Shown here: positions 47,366 to 59,708 of the stretch, in pieces
Numbering within the stretch: position 1 is the stretch's first letter
How the letters are laid out: every line of letters begins with the position of its first letter
Notes under the pieces: model-generated
Seen by the model: only the letters and a program-made list of their open reading frames with translations
The model's database searches: none
What the model was told of the DNA's origin: nothing
Assembly (NCBI GenBank): GCA_004802725.1
Contig: SGPM01000003.1
Location: forward strand, 124,001 to 188,000
Direction of reading: 5' to 3'
DNA: 64,000 bases
Source of the DNA: Antrodiella citrinella
Taxonomy: Eukaryota; Basidiomycota; Agaricomycetes; Polyporales; Steccherinaceae
Translations under genes and position numbers: made by a program

Positions 47366-49383
47366 ATGAAGCTCTCTGTCCTCCTCGCATTCGTCGGATA
47401 CGCAGTGTCCTTTGCTGCCGCCGAGGGAGGCCAAAAGCCTTTCGGTATTCAAGAGCAGCAGTATCCAGGCTTCGATCTCAACCTGGACGAACTCCGACTC
47501 GTTCAGTTGGAAGGACAAGAACCCGTATGGATGTCCGAATTGGAGAAGGTGACTAACACGCCTGTCCTTAATTCTTCGCTTGTAACCTTGTCCCGACTCT
47601 TGCAGATCAACCTCAAGGCTCAAGGCGTCCACTTCTTCGACGTGTAGGGTACAACACCCTCGCAGACGATTATGAATCTCATTCTCGCTTTCTGATAGCA
47701 CCGACACACCCAATTTCGGTTCTTCGGCTCTCCTCAGATCCGCCGTCAAGCGTATGTTGTCCCCTTCATCGTGTTGTCGACGCTGTTTTCATGAAAGCTT
47801 GCAAATCAATCAGCGGTGTACCCTGCGTTGAACCATTCGGATGTTATCCGGCCGATTCTCAAGACGCTGTCGTCGGATGGACCGAAAGACAATTTGAAGG
47901 AGTTCACGAGTTTCAGGACACGCTGTATGCTCCATCCATCCTTTCAGTCTCCTGATATTCTAAATGTTGCTCAGATTATCGCAGTGACGTAAATACCATC
48001 GTTCGAATGTTCGGCGATGAAAGTCAATAAGCTCACTTTACCGTACAGACTGGTCGTCAGAGCCAACGTTGGCTATTATCCAGAATCTCTGAGGCATGCA
48101 CCCCAGATCGTATCTTACTCTTCGTCTGTCCGCTTACCTCCGTACGACAGATCACCACGCAGTATGCACCGAAGACGCTCCGAGACAAGATTACAATCAA
48201 TGAATTCCCTCATGGATGGGGACAGAATTCCATCGTCCGTTCATCTCACTCGTCTCGTTTTCTATGTGTATTGACTCCTAAGCTCTTTGGTCATCAGATT
48301 GTACGAATCAACGGTTCTTCCGCCACTGATGACAGCGTCGTCGTTATTGGCGCTCACCAGGATAGGTGCGTGTTGAACCTGTATCGCATTTCCGAACCAA
48401 TTCCAATGCTCCTATAGCACCAATATGTGGCCGTTCCTTCCCGCACCCGGTATGGCAATGTTATGAACCGTTCGCCGCAGGATAACTTACTTTCTTGCAG
48501 GTGCCGACGACGATGGTTCAGGCTCTGTCACCATTCTCGAAAGCTACCGCGCGCTCATCGCAGCAGACTTCCATCCTATCAAGTCGATAGAGTTCCACTG
48601 GTATTCTGCAGAGGTGAATGGCTATTACCTTCGTTACCTGGGCAGACGCTAATAAGTTGTACCGTACGCAGGAGGGCGGCCTCCTCGGAAGTTCAGCCAT
48701 CGCGCAGGCATATGAGGCGGCCTCAACGAACGTTTACGCCATGAGCCAGGTAAGCTCCTATGCTTATAATTGAATTGCATTCTAATGCGGACGGAACGTA
48801 AGTTCGACATGACTGCATGGGTAAAGCAAGGCACGAGAGAAGAAGTCGGTGTCATCACGGACTTCGTAGACCCAAGGTGACTGACTGATCTCTTCTCTTC
48901 TGATCGGGTGCGGTGCTGACATCACATGTATGCTTGAAAGCTTGACGGAGTTTAACAAGAAACTGGTCGATGAATACCTCGATATCCCATACGTTGAGAC
49001 TGAATGTGGCTATGCCTGCAGCGACCAGTAAGATCTTTGCCCTCAGCTATGCTTTCTCATGCTCACGTCTGCGCAGCGCCTCATGGGCCAAGGGTGGATA
49101 CCCAAGTATCTTCACAATTGGTGAGACATCTGCACTTTCACTCGAGGCTCTTTCCTAATGGCATTTCTGCGTGCAGAGAGTTCATTCTCCAATTCCAACA
49201 AGAACATTCACAGCGCGAAGGAGTGAGTTTGCATATAGTTTGCTTATCGTGTTTAACAAACTCTAAACATCTCCTACTAGCCGCTACGACGTCTCTCCCG
49301 AGTTCAGCTTCTCGCACATGCTTGAATTCTCCAAACTTGCTGTCGCTTTTGCCGTTGAATTGGCAGGTTGGACCAGGGACTGA
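47366..49383 (+). CDS. Secreted M28 family zinc aminopeptidase
   Basis: Sixteen exons (47366-47548, 47606-47643, 47699-47751, 47814-47924, 47975-47988, 48049-48093, 48151-48234, 48298-48365, 48418-48449, 48501-48613, 48672-48749, 48803-48876, 48941-49027, 49077-49120, 49177-49222, 49281-49383) give 390 residues in phase. A signal peptide covers about residues 1-20, then a propeptide-like segment. The M28 di-zinc ligands are present: GAHQDS (His196, Asp198), ADDDGSG (about Asp213), SAEEGG (Glu247/Glu248), FDMTAW (Asp275) and CSDHASW (His327). It should release N-terminal residues from peptides outside the cell, like leucine aminopeptidase 1. The intron 48094-48150 begins GC rather than GT; without it the protein would gain 19 residues in frame. 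Confidence 0.9.
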
Positions 49384-49729
49384 GTTCTTCATCGTTATAT
49401 GATCTTATAACGACGTGGACACTTCACTCTATTATATACATGTACGATATCTTATTCTTGCAACTTGCATAGATATATATGAACATGCAGATACATATTC
49501 TGAATATTCATGTCCTGATGTCAGACTGCTTCCGAGAATGAGCGAAAAGATCGTGTATGATGAGCGCTTGTACGCGTCTCACGTTATCTTGATCGTCGTG
49601 TTCCGTTGTCACCATCCGCGGTGACTTATACTATCAAATACCCGTACATATACCTCGAGCGAGAACGTGTAAGTGAAGTTCACCGTTTGCAACGCGTGAA
49701 AGCTCTGAAAAAGTACAGATTTCGATCCC
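49384..49729. other. Intergenic region, M28 to WD40 gene
   Basis: These 346 bp are AT-rich, with TATATA-type strings. They hold the M28 3' UTR and the WD40 gene promoter (both plus). No gene is seen. Confidence 0.55.
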
Positions 49730-52353
49730 ATGAGCAACATTCATTCTGAGGATGCGCAACCAAATGAGTTCAGAACTCGGAGAGGCGGCTCAGCTGTGCC
49801 TACGATCCGTACAACTCACATACCAAAGAATCGCAGAGGTTCACGGGGAAGATCATCTGGAGGGTATACCCAGCAAACAAACCGAAATTCCCGTAATAGC
49901 TACCAGGACCGTGCTGCGTGGCCTTCGTCTTCAGGTTCGTCTAGCATGCATCACGGTCAAAACCCATCATACCCGCAGTTTGAATACAAGCGGCCTGCTC
50001 CTGAATCATTTGGTCGAACCGGAGGTGGGAACATACCGCAGAAACAACCACGCTTGGATTCGTATCAGCACTCTCAGGTTTCCGGTCTTCCAGCGCGTCC
50101 CCAGGCGTCCACTTCGCAACAGACGAGCAACCAACCACCACCACCTCAGACGAAAGGTCCACAGCGTATAAACCTCGAGTTTCCGGAATTTTGCCAGATA
50201 GGAGCACACAATGCTTTACAATTGCGACTACAGTGGATACAGGCTCGGAAGACCAGATTTGAACAAGAGGAGTACGCCAGTGTCTTGAGCTTTCTGGTGA
50301 TGAGGAATAGCGTTCAATTCACATACATCAAGCTTCGGAGACCCGAGCTACGTCAACAGGAAGGAGATGGTCAGGCCAATGCAGACACCGCCTCGTTTGG
50401 TAGCACATCTGCTAGTATCGGCGTGAAAGTTGAAACTGAGGAGGCTTCTTTGCCAACTTCGTCTGTGAAGTCAGAGCAGAACTGCTCTGACGACCAGGCG
50501 CTGTTGTCACGGCATACGTCTGCATCTCCGAAAGCAGGACCCTCCTCGTTACCAGACCGCACATCGCTATACGCAACTCCTCCCGATGTGAACATCGAGG
50601 TGACAAGATACAATTCTCGCCAAAACATTCGTTCTGATAATTTACAAATATAGCTGCAACAACCATCTCGACCATTCCGCGTAAAGAGGGAGATCGACTT
50701 TGCAGCTCTATTAGAACAGTCGCGGAGATTGGACCGGAGGCGGAAGGTCGTACCTAGTCTGGCTGACGCGCATACTACTGGTCAAGACGATATCCTAATC
50801 AAGAGCGAGCCAAGCAACTCACCTCGTCATGTATTTATTCCTCGTTTCATTCTATTTCTCTGGAACTGACTTAACAATAGTCCGTTGCTTCGCTCTATCC
50901 TGCCGGCCCGACCTTAGCTGAGGCATCGCTATACAACATATCCGTACCTGATGCCGATACTACTTCTTCCGCCCTGCCCACTGCAGAAGTTACCTTGGAA
51001 TTACCAGGCTTTCCCGTGCTCGCTGATGACGAAGTTGAATCGGACGACGAACTCGACGAAACGGGTAGAATACCCTCAGACGCCTCAGATGTGGATGAGG
51101 TACAGGATGTCGTTTGCATACCCAGAACGCTACATGATCGTCCGAGACGACTGCTCACAGATTCGAGTGTTGGGATATTCTCCCTCACGATGCGTGGCGG
51201 GATGAGTCTGGTGAGTCGGGCTCCGCCGAGGTATGTGCTTCCAACTCCCGTTGTAATACACCGCTTATCGTTAACGGTTCAATAGAAAACAGCAACTCTT
51301 GCATGCTAGCAACGACTCTTCGGGTGAGACTGTCGAAGATGCTTGTCTCTTGACCTCCGGGAGCAATACGCTTCTGGTTATTGCAAAGAGGTCAGAGACA
51401 GCTCCTGTCGTTGTTCATTCACTTGAAGGACACAAAGTGCGTTGTACACAGAGATCTGCATGCAGTTGTAATGTATTTACATCGACGATGCAGATTGGTG
51501 AACCCTCTAATTTATGTAGACCTCGAGATCAAGATAGGAACTTGAAGAATGGAGTCACAGCCATCTGTTCGTTACCTGGATCACACTCGTTCGTAACAGG
51601 CGGATTTGACCACTGTATCCACCTTTGGACCGTCTCACAGGATGACATCTCGAAGTCATCCTGGCAGCCGCTTTCCGTGAAGCACAGCTCCACTGTGCAG
51701 GCCTTGCTGCCTCTATGCGACTCAAGTCGGAAGCTGCTATCAGGCGGAGCCGATTGTACAGTCAACCTGTGGGACTTGGAGTCCGAACGAACTGTAACCT
51801 CCTTCAAGACATCTAATTCCGTATTTCACGCTCATGCTCCGACTGCGCCGGAGTCATGCGTCCTCTTGGAGGTGAATTATCCTTTTCACCCTGCATATAA
51901 CATACTAATCACACGTTCTTGGAAGGTGGCACACAGAGAGCTGCAGTTCGAGTTGCGAGACTTAAGGTTAGGACCTGCTAAGGCGGTATGTAGATTTGGA
52001 TACCAGACTGCCAAAACGCACGGTCGACATTCAAAAGGTACCCAATATTCCAACACTTATTATCATCGGAGCTCGAGCTAATGAGTACGATTCGGAGGCG
52101 ATGTTGTGTCCAACCGTTTTGCTTCGGGAGGTCTTGACGGTGTCGTGCGGACATGGGACCTGCGGAATGCAGAACAACCATGTTCTAAGGTGTGCCAAAA
52201 TCATTTCTCTTCTGTTCCTATACTTCCAATATTGATACTTGTTATGAGCAGACTATTTGCTTCCCTGGTCGACGAATCTCTCAAGTTGCATATGACAGCG
52301 GTCACCTCGTAGTTTGTTCAGAAAACCACCATCTTGCTTTCTTAGACTCGTAA
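49730..52353 (+). CDS. WD40-repeat protein with long disordered N-terminus
   Basis: Eight exons (49730-50599, 50654-50830, 50881-51230, 51286-51436, 51494-51871, 51926-52037, 52086-52189, 52252-52353) encode 747 residues. The first 150 residues are Arg/Gly/Ser/Gln-rich. A helical block (INLEFPEFCQIGAHNALQLR, then RKTRFEQEEYASVLSFLVMR) looks conserved. Two acidic linkers follow, including ADDEVESDDELDE. The C-terminal 320 residues form WD40 blades: SHSFVTGGFDHCIHLWTV, SRKLLSGGADCTVNLWDLE, FASGGLDGVVRTWDLRN, and a closing GHLVVCSENHHLAFLD. WD40 propellers are docking platforms. I cannot name an orthologue. Each join was fixed by keeping a blade intact; intron 1 contains the in-frame stop that would otherwise end the protein at residue 307. 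Confidence 0.8.
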
Positions 52354-52584
52354 CAAGATCGAACCATTGATGGTCTACCGGTCTACATACATATCTATGA
52401 TTTATTCGCTGACGTTGGAATATTGTTGATGTCCTGGAAGGAGCGAGATACTGTACTTAAGTTAGAGGCGAGGCGAGAACCGATGTCATTGTCTTTTACG
52501 TCAGCGTCTACCTTGCATTAGAGACTGAGTCCGACTTCTACCGAGGCAACTTCACCTTGAACCACATCTCCGTTTCCTCATTCC

Positions 52585-53095
52585 ATGGACAGAGCGCGAC
52601 GGAAAGCAGATGCTGAAAGAGCCTATGAGGTTCAAGTGCGGGCTGGTTCCATCGGTGCCGCCAGAGCTACCGGAGTCGGCCTAGGACTAGCAATTCTTGG
52701 ACACTATACATGGCCGTGGTTCAGGTGCGTACAGACCAGATAGCCGTAAATCCACTGACTTTGGACTGGCTTGTAGACATCAGACTCTTGCCTTCAAGGG
52801 TTTTCTCGTGTCAGGATGTCAGTCAGTTCATATGCACACCACATAACACAGCTGATATAGCGCTGATACTCCTTAAGTCGCCGTATTCGGACTTGTCATC
52901 CAAGCAGAACATGCTCTACAAAATCTAGAAGTAGAACAGCGTCATATCCAAAGTTCTCTTCGCAGAGAAGCTAGAATCGACCTCGCCAGGCAGGGGCGCA
53001 TTGCGACGGAGACGGAGATCGAGAAGTGGAAGCTTGAAAGGTCTGCACGAGACGCTGCGTCCAACACAGATTCTCCAAGACCTGCGTCTGCGTAG
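52585..53095 (+). CDS. Small two-helix membrane protein, Rcf2 N-terminus-like
   Basis: Three exons (52585-52724, 52777-52817, 52878-53095) give 132 residues. After a charged start there are two hydrophobic helices (TGVGLGLAILGHYTWPWF and GFLVSGFAVFGLVIQAEHAL). Between them is the motif FRHQTLAFK. A long Arg/Glu-rich helix follows (RREARIDLARQGRIATETEI). The pattern G-rich helix, WP.FR..TL..K, then a second helix ending in AE.A recalls the N-terminal part of Rcf2 and related HIG1-type respiratory-chain factors of the mitochondrial inner membrane. This likeness is by eye. It could be an unrelated conserved fungal protein. A very short exon 2 (41 nt) carries the inter-helix motif. Confidence 0.62.
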
Positions 53096-53323
53096 ATTCA
53101 AGAGATTATGATATATAATGAAAGCAGTCGATCTATAACTAACTTGAACGACGAGAAAACGTTGGAGAGAACAGGAACCCTTGGCAAAGCGATAAAGAAT
53201 GATCTGAATAAATAGTCCGTGGTTGTGCATTTAGAAAAAAAAAGAAAAAAAAGGATGTGAGATCCATACTCGAATACATCATGATCGTCTCTTAACGTCC
53301 ATATATGAATTGCATGGTTTGTC

Positions 53324-56107
53324 CTATTGCCAGTTACCACCAGGGACCGGGTAGCCGTAAGATTGGCTGGGAGGCAACTGTTGCGCAGGAGGTCTGGGAA
53401 GAGGACCCGGATACGACACTTGGCTCAAATTAGCTGACGGGAACGCAATGACAACATCTTGTTGTACGTGCGGAGGCAGACTCGGAGGCGGAGGCGGTGG
53501 AGGAAGTGACTGGAACGACGACTGCTGCTGATAAGCCATGGGAGGTGGAGGCGGCAGACTAGGCCGTCTGACAATGGTTTGAGGCGGAGGCGGTGGTGGC
53601 ACCAACGACTGACCAGGCGCTGATGCTTGCTGCTGATGTCCAGTCTGCGGAGGAGGCGGAGGAGGAGGGAAAGACGACGACGGTAAACGTGTATTGTTGT
53701 ACGACAACGGCGGAGGCGGGCCTGGTAGAGACTGAGCGTTGGAATTGTAAGGAACCATAGTCTGAGGTGGTGGCGGCGGTGGTGGTAAAGCATTGATGTG
53801 GACTGGGTGAATCTGCTGAGTGCCTTGGCTAGGAGGTGCGGGGATATTACTACTGGGGGTCGAGGCGGCGTAACCAGTGGCATGCGCAGGAGAAGGAGGC
53901 ATTCCAGAGTTATGATTAGGTGGTGGAGGTACCGGAGACATACGAGATGGTGGATATCCGTAAGCGGACGCATTAGTGGGACTGAACGCTGTTCCCGCAC
54001 TCCCTGACGGAGGAATTGGCAAACTTGATTGTCGCCGAGCGTGTTGATGTACAACAGGAGTTGCCGCGGGCAGAGGTAGAGGCCTGGACACAGGTTGCTG
54101 TCCATGACTAGGAGAAGGACTATCGTGGGTTGGTAACGAAGAGACCGAAGGCTGAGTGCGTGAAGGCGACGACGCGTTGGGTGCGTATATCGCACTCTGA
54201 TCATTTGTACCATTATATTGATGTTGCGATGAAGTTAATGGCGGGGGTGGAGGAATAAATAACTGCTGCTGTGACTGGCGTTGAACAGGTGGAGCGAACG
54301 ACTGTTGCTGTTGCTGTTGGGCAGGCGGAACGTTATTTTGAACAGGCTGTGCTAGATTGGGAGCGGCTGCATTATTCACGGCAGATGGAGGAGGAGGTAG
54401 CTGAGACTGCGCCTGTGGCTGCTGTGGGGGGTAACTGGGACCACCGTACTGCGGGAAGAACACACTCGGCTGCGAGGAAAGTGATGGCGGGATCGTAGAG
54501 AACGAGCTGGAAGGCATCATGGGGCCAGGGAAACTAGATTGAGGGAAGCTAGAGGTGGGCACCGGTAGTCGAGATGGTGGTGGACCGTATCCAATCGGAC
54601 CTGGTGTTGACGTGTTCTGTGGGGGCCCACCAAAACCATAGGGTGCAGGGGTTGACGAGGATGGAGGTAGGAAACCTTGACCAGTCGCTTGAGACGGTAG
54701 AGAATGGAATGAGGACATGGGTTGAAACCCAGAAGGAGCCGGTGTTGGTGTTGGGATTGGCATGAATCCCGAAGACGAAGAAGGTACACTGTACCGGGGT
54801 CGCCTTGCAGGTGGATGAGGAGTCTGGGACAATTCGTACGGGGCCTGGTATGGAACAATTTCCGTAGACAAGGACCCCTCACGATATGGAGCGGTAGGTG
54901 TGACTGGTCGATCATACCCATAGGACGATCCGCCGTCCGAGTAAGAACCCTGATCGTATCCATATGACGACCGTGACTGTATGGACGACTGTGGCTCCGC
55001 AAATCCGATCGAAGACGAAGAGCGACGAAAAGCTTGCGATGGCTGTTAGTACAAGACGTGTAAGCACAAAGTTTGAGCAGAGGAGACAAAGCACATACCG
55101 GTACACTGGTCCGTCTATTGGGATTGTGATTTACTCCGAACTCAGAGAAGTCGTTCGTCAGTGAATCCACCGATGGCGCTTGGAGGTGCGAGCGCGCCGT
55201 TTCGTAAGGTGGGACGTACAGGTCCACCTTGGCCAACGAGCTGGACGTCCTCAAGGATGCCGGAAGACTGTCCCGCGTAGAGTCGGACAAGCTACTCAGC
55301 GAGGATAACCGAGAAGCCGATGGGTGAGTTTGGTAAAATCCATCCGCCCCGTTGGGAGGAGTCGACGGGTCTCCAGAAGGCACGAAGGAACCGGGACCGC
55401 CATACTGTTTCTTCGGTTTTGGTTTTGGCGCGAGGGGCTTCACAGGTATCGGTTCCTAAAGACGTGTACTTTAGGCTCAGCATCGGCGGGGAAGCATATT
55501 GTAAAACGAACATTGGACCAGAAGGTCAACTCCAGATACACTTCGCCACTGTACTTCTCCTTGTTCATGAGTGTGAACCACTCTTAAGGAAAGACTCGAG
55601 ATCAGGTTCCGCCAACAACAGAGGAATATGCTACTCACCGTCGGTTTCCCCCTTGCTCAAAACCTCTGACAGGTCCACCTTCGTTTCCCCAATCAGATCC
55701 GGTTCTCGCATGTCCTCAGCGTAACAAGCTAAAGCCATAGCCTTGCCACCCTTGATCTTCACCGGTCCTCTGTCCTCTTTCTTAGGTGGAGGAGGCGGAG
55801 GCGTCCCATCTTGGTTGACTGTGATCGGCTCTACGGACATATCTTCGTAGAGAGTGAAACGGATCTCCTCGTCCCACTCAGGGTGTTGGCCACCACGCTT
55901 GATGGCCTTCGTCCTTCGTTTCTCGCCATTGAACGCGATAGTGCAGTAAGGATCTTGTTTACCAATGTGTCGTTTGTTTGGCAGGTTCCTCTAAGAAAAA
56001 GTTGACGACGTCAGTCCGATCGCAAGATGCTAAGGAGCACGCTATACACACACCGCTTTCAGAATGACCGCAATGAGGGTACCGACTTCGCGAGGGGTAG
56101 ACGACAT
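53324..56107 (-). CDS. C2-domain ingression protein (Inn1/Fic1-like)
   Basis: Five exons (56107-56054, 55990-55639, 55582-55512, 55455-55099, 55042-53324) encode 850 residues. An N-terminal C2 domain, about residues 1-160, reads REVGTLIAVILKARNLPNKR, IGKQDPYCTIAFNGEKRRT, GQHPEWDEEIRFTLYED and GEVYLELTFWSNEPIPVKP. The remaining 650 residues are Pro/Gln/Ser-rich, with many polyproline runs suited to SH3 binding. This is the layout of fungal ingression proteins (budding yeast Inn1, fission yeast Fic1), which couple actomyosin ring contraction to septum synthesis by binding Cyk3/Hof1-type SH3 proteins. The ring role here is inferred from that layout. An insertion of charged residues with a PPPPPPKK run interrupts the C2 loop after EDMSVEPI. 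Confidence 0.82.
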
Positions 56108-56448
56108 CGAAAGAAGGTGGATGAGAATGTTGACGAGCAAACACGCCAACAATGCATAAAAAACAAACCGGAACCGCCTAATTCCCGCACAAATGTCAAC
56201 TGAAGTAGTGATATGCGACGCGCAGCCACAACTGCGCGCCAAGACAACTGAAACTAGCTGAGCCATTCTCTGATCTCCAAGTTTGAAGCAGATCTGTCAT
56301 AGTCTCTATGTACTGCCCGTACGCGAACTGGTGGTACTGTAGCAACAACAGCAGTCCTCTATGGAACTAATCGTACATATCGCTCATGTGTTATTGGACC
56401 ACCGCCCACTAGTGACAAACCAGTGCGCGACAACCTACAACGTATACA

Positions 56449-58841
56449 TTAGTGCCCTGGCACATAACTCTTTCCATCCGTGAAGATCAGGTGAGGCTTT
56501 CGCTGTGCAAGATCCAAAAGCATTTCTGCAAAATAGCTGTTCGCCCAGGCGAACCACGATCGCGTGTAACTCGTTGTGTCGTAAATTGACATTGACTCGT
56601 GGATCAAGCCGAGGCCATTGGTGTTCTGCAACATCGTAAGTCAATATACTTTCTCCAGCATGAGGGCCGACTCACGTTCGCAATCAGGTACAGCGAGTTC
56701 ATGATCTCCGAGTCGTCGTCTGTACCGAAGATGGCTGAAATCTGGGACATAGGCCTAGCACACAGGTTAATGTTATGAGGCCATGACAAGAACAGTACGA
56801 CGCTCACCATGGGTTCCATGCATCAATGTGCGGACCGCTGCAGATAGCCAGAGGTTATGCAACCAGATCAAGCGGGAAAATTAATTTCAACTTACCCAAT
56901 CCCACTGAAATTCGTGCCTGCCGCAAAGTAAGGATTTTGACGGGACAACACCACCTTCCGAGTAGCCACATATGCTGGATGGTTCATCTCTAGGAAGCCC
57001 AAGTAAGGGAGTGACAATAGGGACTAAATCTCGTTTAGCAAGCGTCTCATAGAATCATCCAAGTCGTACGCACCGGAACGTTTGCATCGTCCATGACATA
57101 ACGTCCACCAAAACCTGAGGAAAAGGAGGACAATAATCAGCTCCTGCCTGTTACAGTCGATTGTGAGAACCGAGTCTGACCATTCGTCTCATACGCAAAT
57201 ATGTTGTCCACAAGGGTCGAGTTCCAGATTGCGTCACTTATCCTCGCGCTGTACTGTCTTGAAATCTGGCTGACATTCTTGGCTTGGTGGGTATCGTCAA
57301 GGATATCAGCTAAATTCGTCAGTTCGACACTCAACATCGCATTTGCGGGGGTCAAGAATGCTGTGAGGGTATTGAATTAAACGATCCACAAGATACATTG
57401 TTGGATGATACGTACCAAATGTACTGAGATCGTCAGATGGACGATGATGGGTACCGACAAGTCCAGTGAATGCTTTAGGCTCTCCATTGCCAGCGTTGTT
57501 CACTGCAGGTGACAAAGCACCGTTTCCTCCGGTCCAGTTGTAAAAGGATACTAGATTAAAATCTTCATCAAATGTGGCCTGGGACTGTTCATCGACCACG
57601 CGAAGAATCTGGGAAACCGCAGAGTGCCCTGGAGTGTAGCTTCAGAACATCGTTATGGAGGGACAGACGACGAAGAAGGAACTTACATTCTGCATTCATG
57701 AACGAGGCATCCTTGGTTGCTTGATAATACGACCGGGACAGCTTGAGGAAGCCACATAGCGAGTCGATCTCATACTATGTGCATGCCTCAGATACATCCT
57801 ATTGATATCATTCATCGCACGGGCCTTACCTTGCACTCATAGACGGTCTGATTATTGACAGGTCTGCGAGAGAGTTTAAAACAAGCCACGATGCATACTG
57901 TGAGACCACTTACGGATTCACCGTCACGCCGTCAGCCCAATCATTATGAGTTGGGGCCAAGCCGCTTTCGGGTGGTGGCTGAAAAGAGCCGCAGTAAGGA
58001 TATTCGGAGACGTAGCGTGCCTCGTTGTTAATGACTGCCTTCACGAGCGTCGCCAGCTCTTTGTCCGATGACAGCAGAGTATGGTAATGTGCAAACTAGG
58101 ACCGATTAAACTGTCAAGAAAACAGTAGTGACCTGTGGCCATGACGTTGAATATACCTGATTTGCAGTGTCACGCAGCCATTGTGCACTACATCATGTCA
58201 TGAGCGTCGAGTAGTAGTCACGGCATGGTGATGAACATACTCGATATCCTATGAGCGTCGATATATCAGCAGGGTTTTACAGAGCGCCATACTCGAAAGC
58301 TTACTCCAGTGATAATGAATGCTAGGTTCTCAATCTAATGTATAATCAGCGTCAACAATCCATTCTTCATCAGTGATATGTGTACGCACCGCGTTGAAGT
58401 ATTTCACCGTCGTGTCTGTCAGATTTTTGCTCAGTCCTTGCTCGAATGTCGTCACACGATGATCACCTACCGAGCGTGTTGGGAAAGGTGTTTTCGAAGA
58501 GACGAGCAAGGTCTGGGTCTTTCAACCGCTGCTTCATGTCTGTTATAACTTTCTATGCACAAAATTGCATGAAGCCAATAGTAGAAGAATTGAGAAACAC
58601 TGCTTACTTCGACAGAGGAACTATTGAAGGTGCGGCATTGTGGAGCAGGTCTCATGTATGGCAACGCTAAAGGACCGGTAGACGCGTTTCCTTGAGGACT
58701 CTATACAGGATACTCCGATTCAACAGGTATCGCTTCCGAGAAGAGTGGTAAACGTACTTGCGAAAAGGTAGTGTAATCCGGGCACTGAGCTTGGGTCACC
58801 GCCGTGACCGCCGCCAGAGTAGAGAGAAGCCCCGCTTTCAT
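56449..58841 (-). CDS. Secreted GH125 exo-alpha-mannosidase
   Basis: Seventeen exons (58841-58758, 58700-58608, 58552-58471, 58415-58390, 58334-58305, 58248-58241, 58187-58157, 58095-57914, 57863-57830, 57774-57687, 57628-57416, 57360-57181, 57114-57074, 57023-56896, 56837-56808, 56754-56676, 56625-56449) join to 501 residues. The signal peptide is MKAGLLSTLAAVTAVTQAQ. GH125 motifs appear across the joins: NTLDTTVKYF, FIITGDIDAQWLRDTANQ, PPPESGLAPTHNDWADGVTV, GFGGRYVMDDANVPSLLSL and GGPHIDAWNPWPMSQI. Members are metal-independent exo-acting alpha-1,6-mannosidases trimming mannan or N-glycans, here probably outside the cell. An upstream in-frame Met (58931) would hide the signal peptide, so 58841 was chosen. 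Exon 6 is only 8 nt. Confidence 0.92.
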
Positions 58842-59708
58842 CCTCATTTCGTGCCAAATGTGCCCAAGTTCCACAACAAATGAGATACACACAGAGGTTA
58901 TACCAAGGAAAAGACGCGAGAAGCTATCCATTCTTTCAAAATGACGCGTTCTTATAGCGTCCTATCCGCAGAGAAATCTGTTACGTCTGTTCATCTAGAC
59001 TATCATGTCAGGAGATGTGACGGTCGTCATGCGGTCCGCACCTTTTCCCAAACCTCTGTTCACGAGGACACCGTATCGTAATTTCTTGCTGAGTGATGGT
59101 ACAGGTGACTGATGAACACAAGATGAACACGAGTGAAGGGGAATCGCGAAGCTGGCAACCTCACGGAGTCACGGGCCAAACGCGATCACATGGTGTCGAT
59201 GTTTCCTTTTTAGGCCTGTATTTACCTTTTATGGAAGACATCTGGCCTTTCTACTCAAGATCTCGTGCGTATATGGAAGGAAGGCAAAGACTTGATGAAG
59301 GAAGCGTAAACTCCGTCGTGGTCCCACTCAAAATGCCGTGGTGTGTTCGGCTAAGTCTAGAAGCTTGAGGAGTCCGGCCAGAGTATCAAACGACAATACT
59401 AGCTTTGCAAGGATGGAGGCGCTTCCCAAATCTGAATCTTTGAGCGAATGACGTCGCGTCCCTTATTTATCAAAGTCGTATATGAGGGTTGTATGAAGGA
59501 GTGAGAGCCTGTGAGAGGGAAAATTTAACACTGCGGTAATGTACGCAATAACAAATATGAGAACTAGAGTGGTATCATAACATGGAAGGAGAGAACATGC
59601 GTGATATACGTTGAATAGTAGCATGGAGATTAGCAGACAGAAAATCAAAAAGAACGTCCAGACACTCGAATAAATGAAAGGGGTGGGATAAGACAAGCGC
59701 AAGCAATG
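58842..59708. other. Intergenic region, GH125 promoter side
   Basis: These 867 bp hold the GH125 promoter and the 3' UTR of the next minus-strand gene. The part from 59,460 to 59,700 is AT-rich and gives a hydrophobic 79-codon minus frame, which I regard as UTR composition rather than a gene. Confidence 0.5.

Noticed and set aside
59463..59702. Hydrophobic 79-codon minus-strand frame
   Set aside because: AT-rich UTR sequence gives Leu/Ile/Phe codons by composition. There is no conserved motif, and it lies directly after the stop of the disordered-protein gene.
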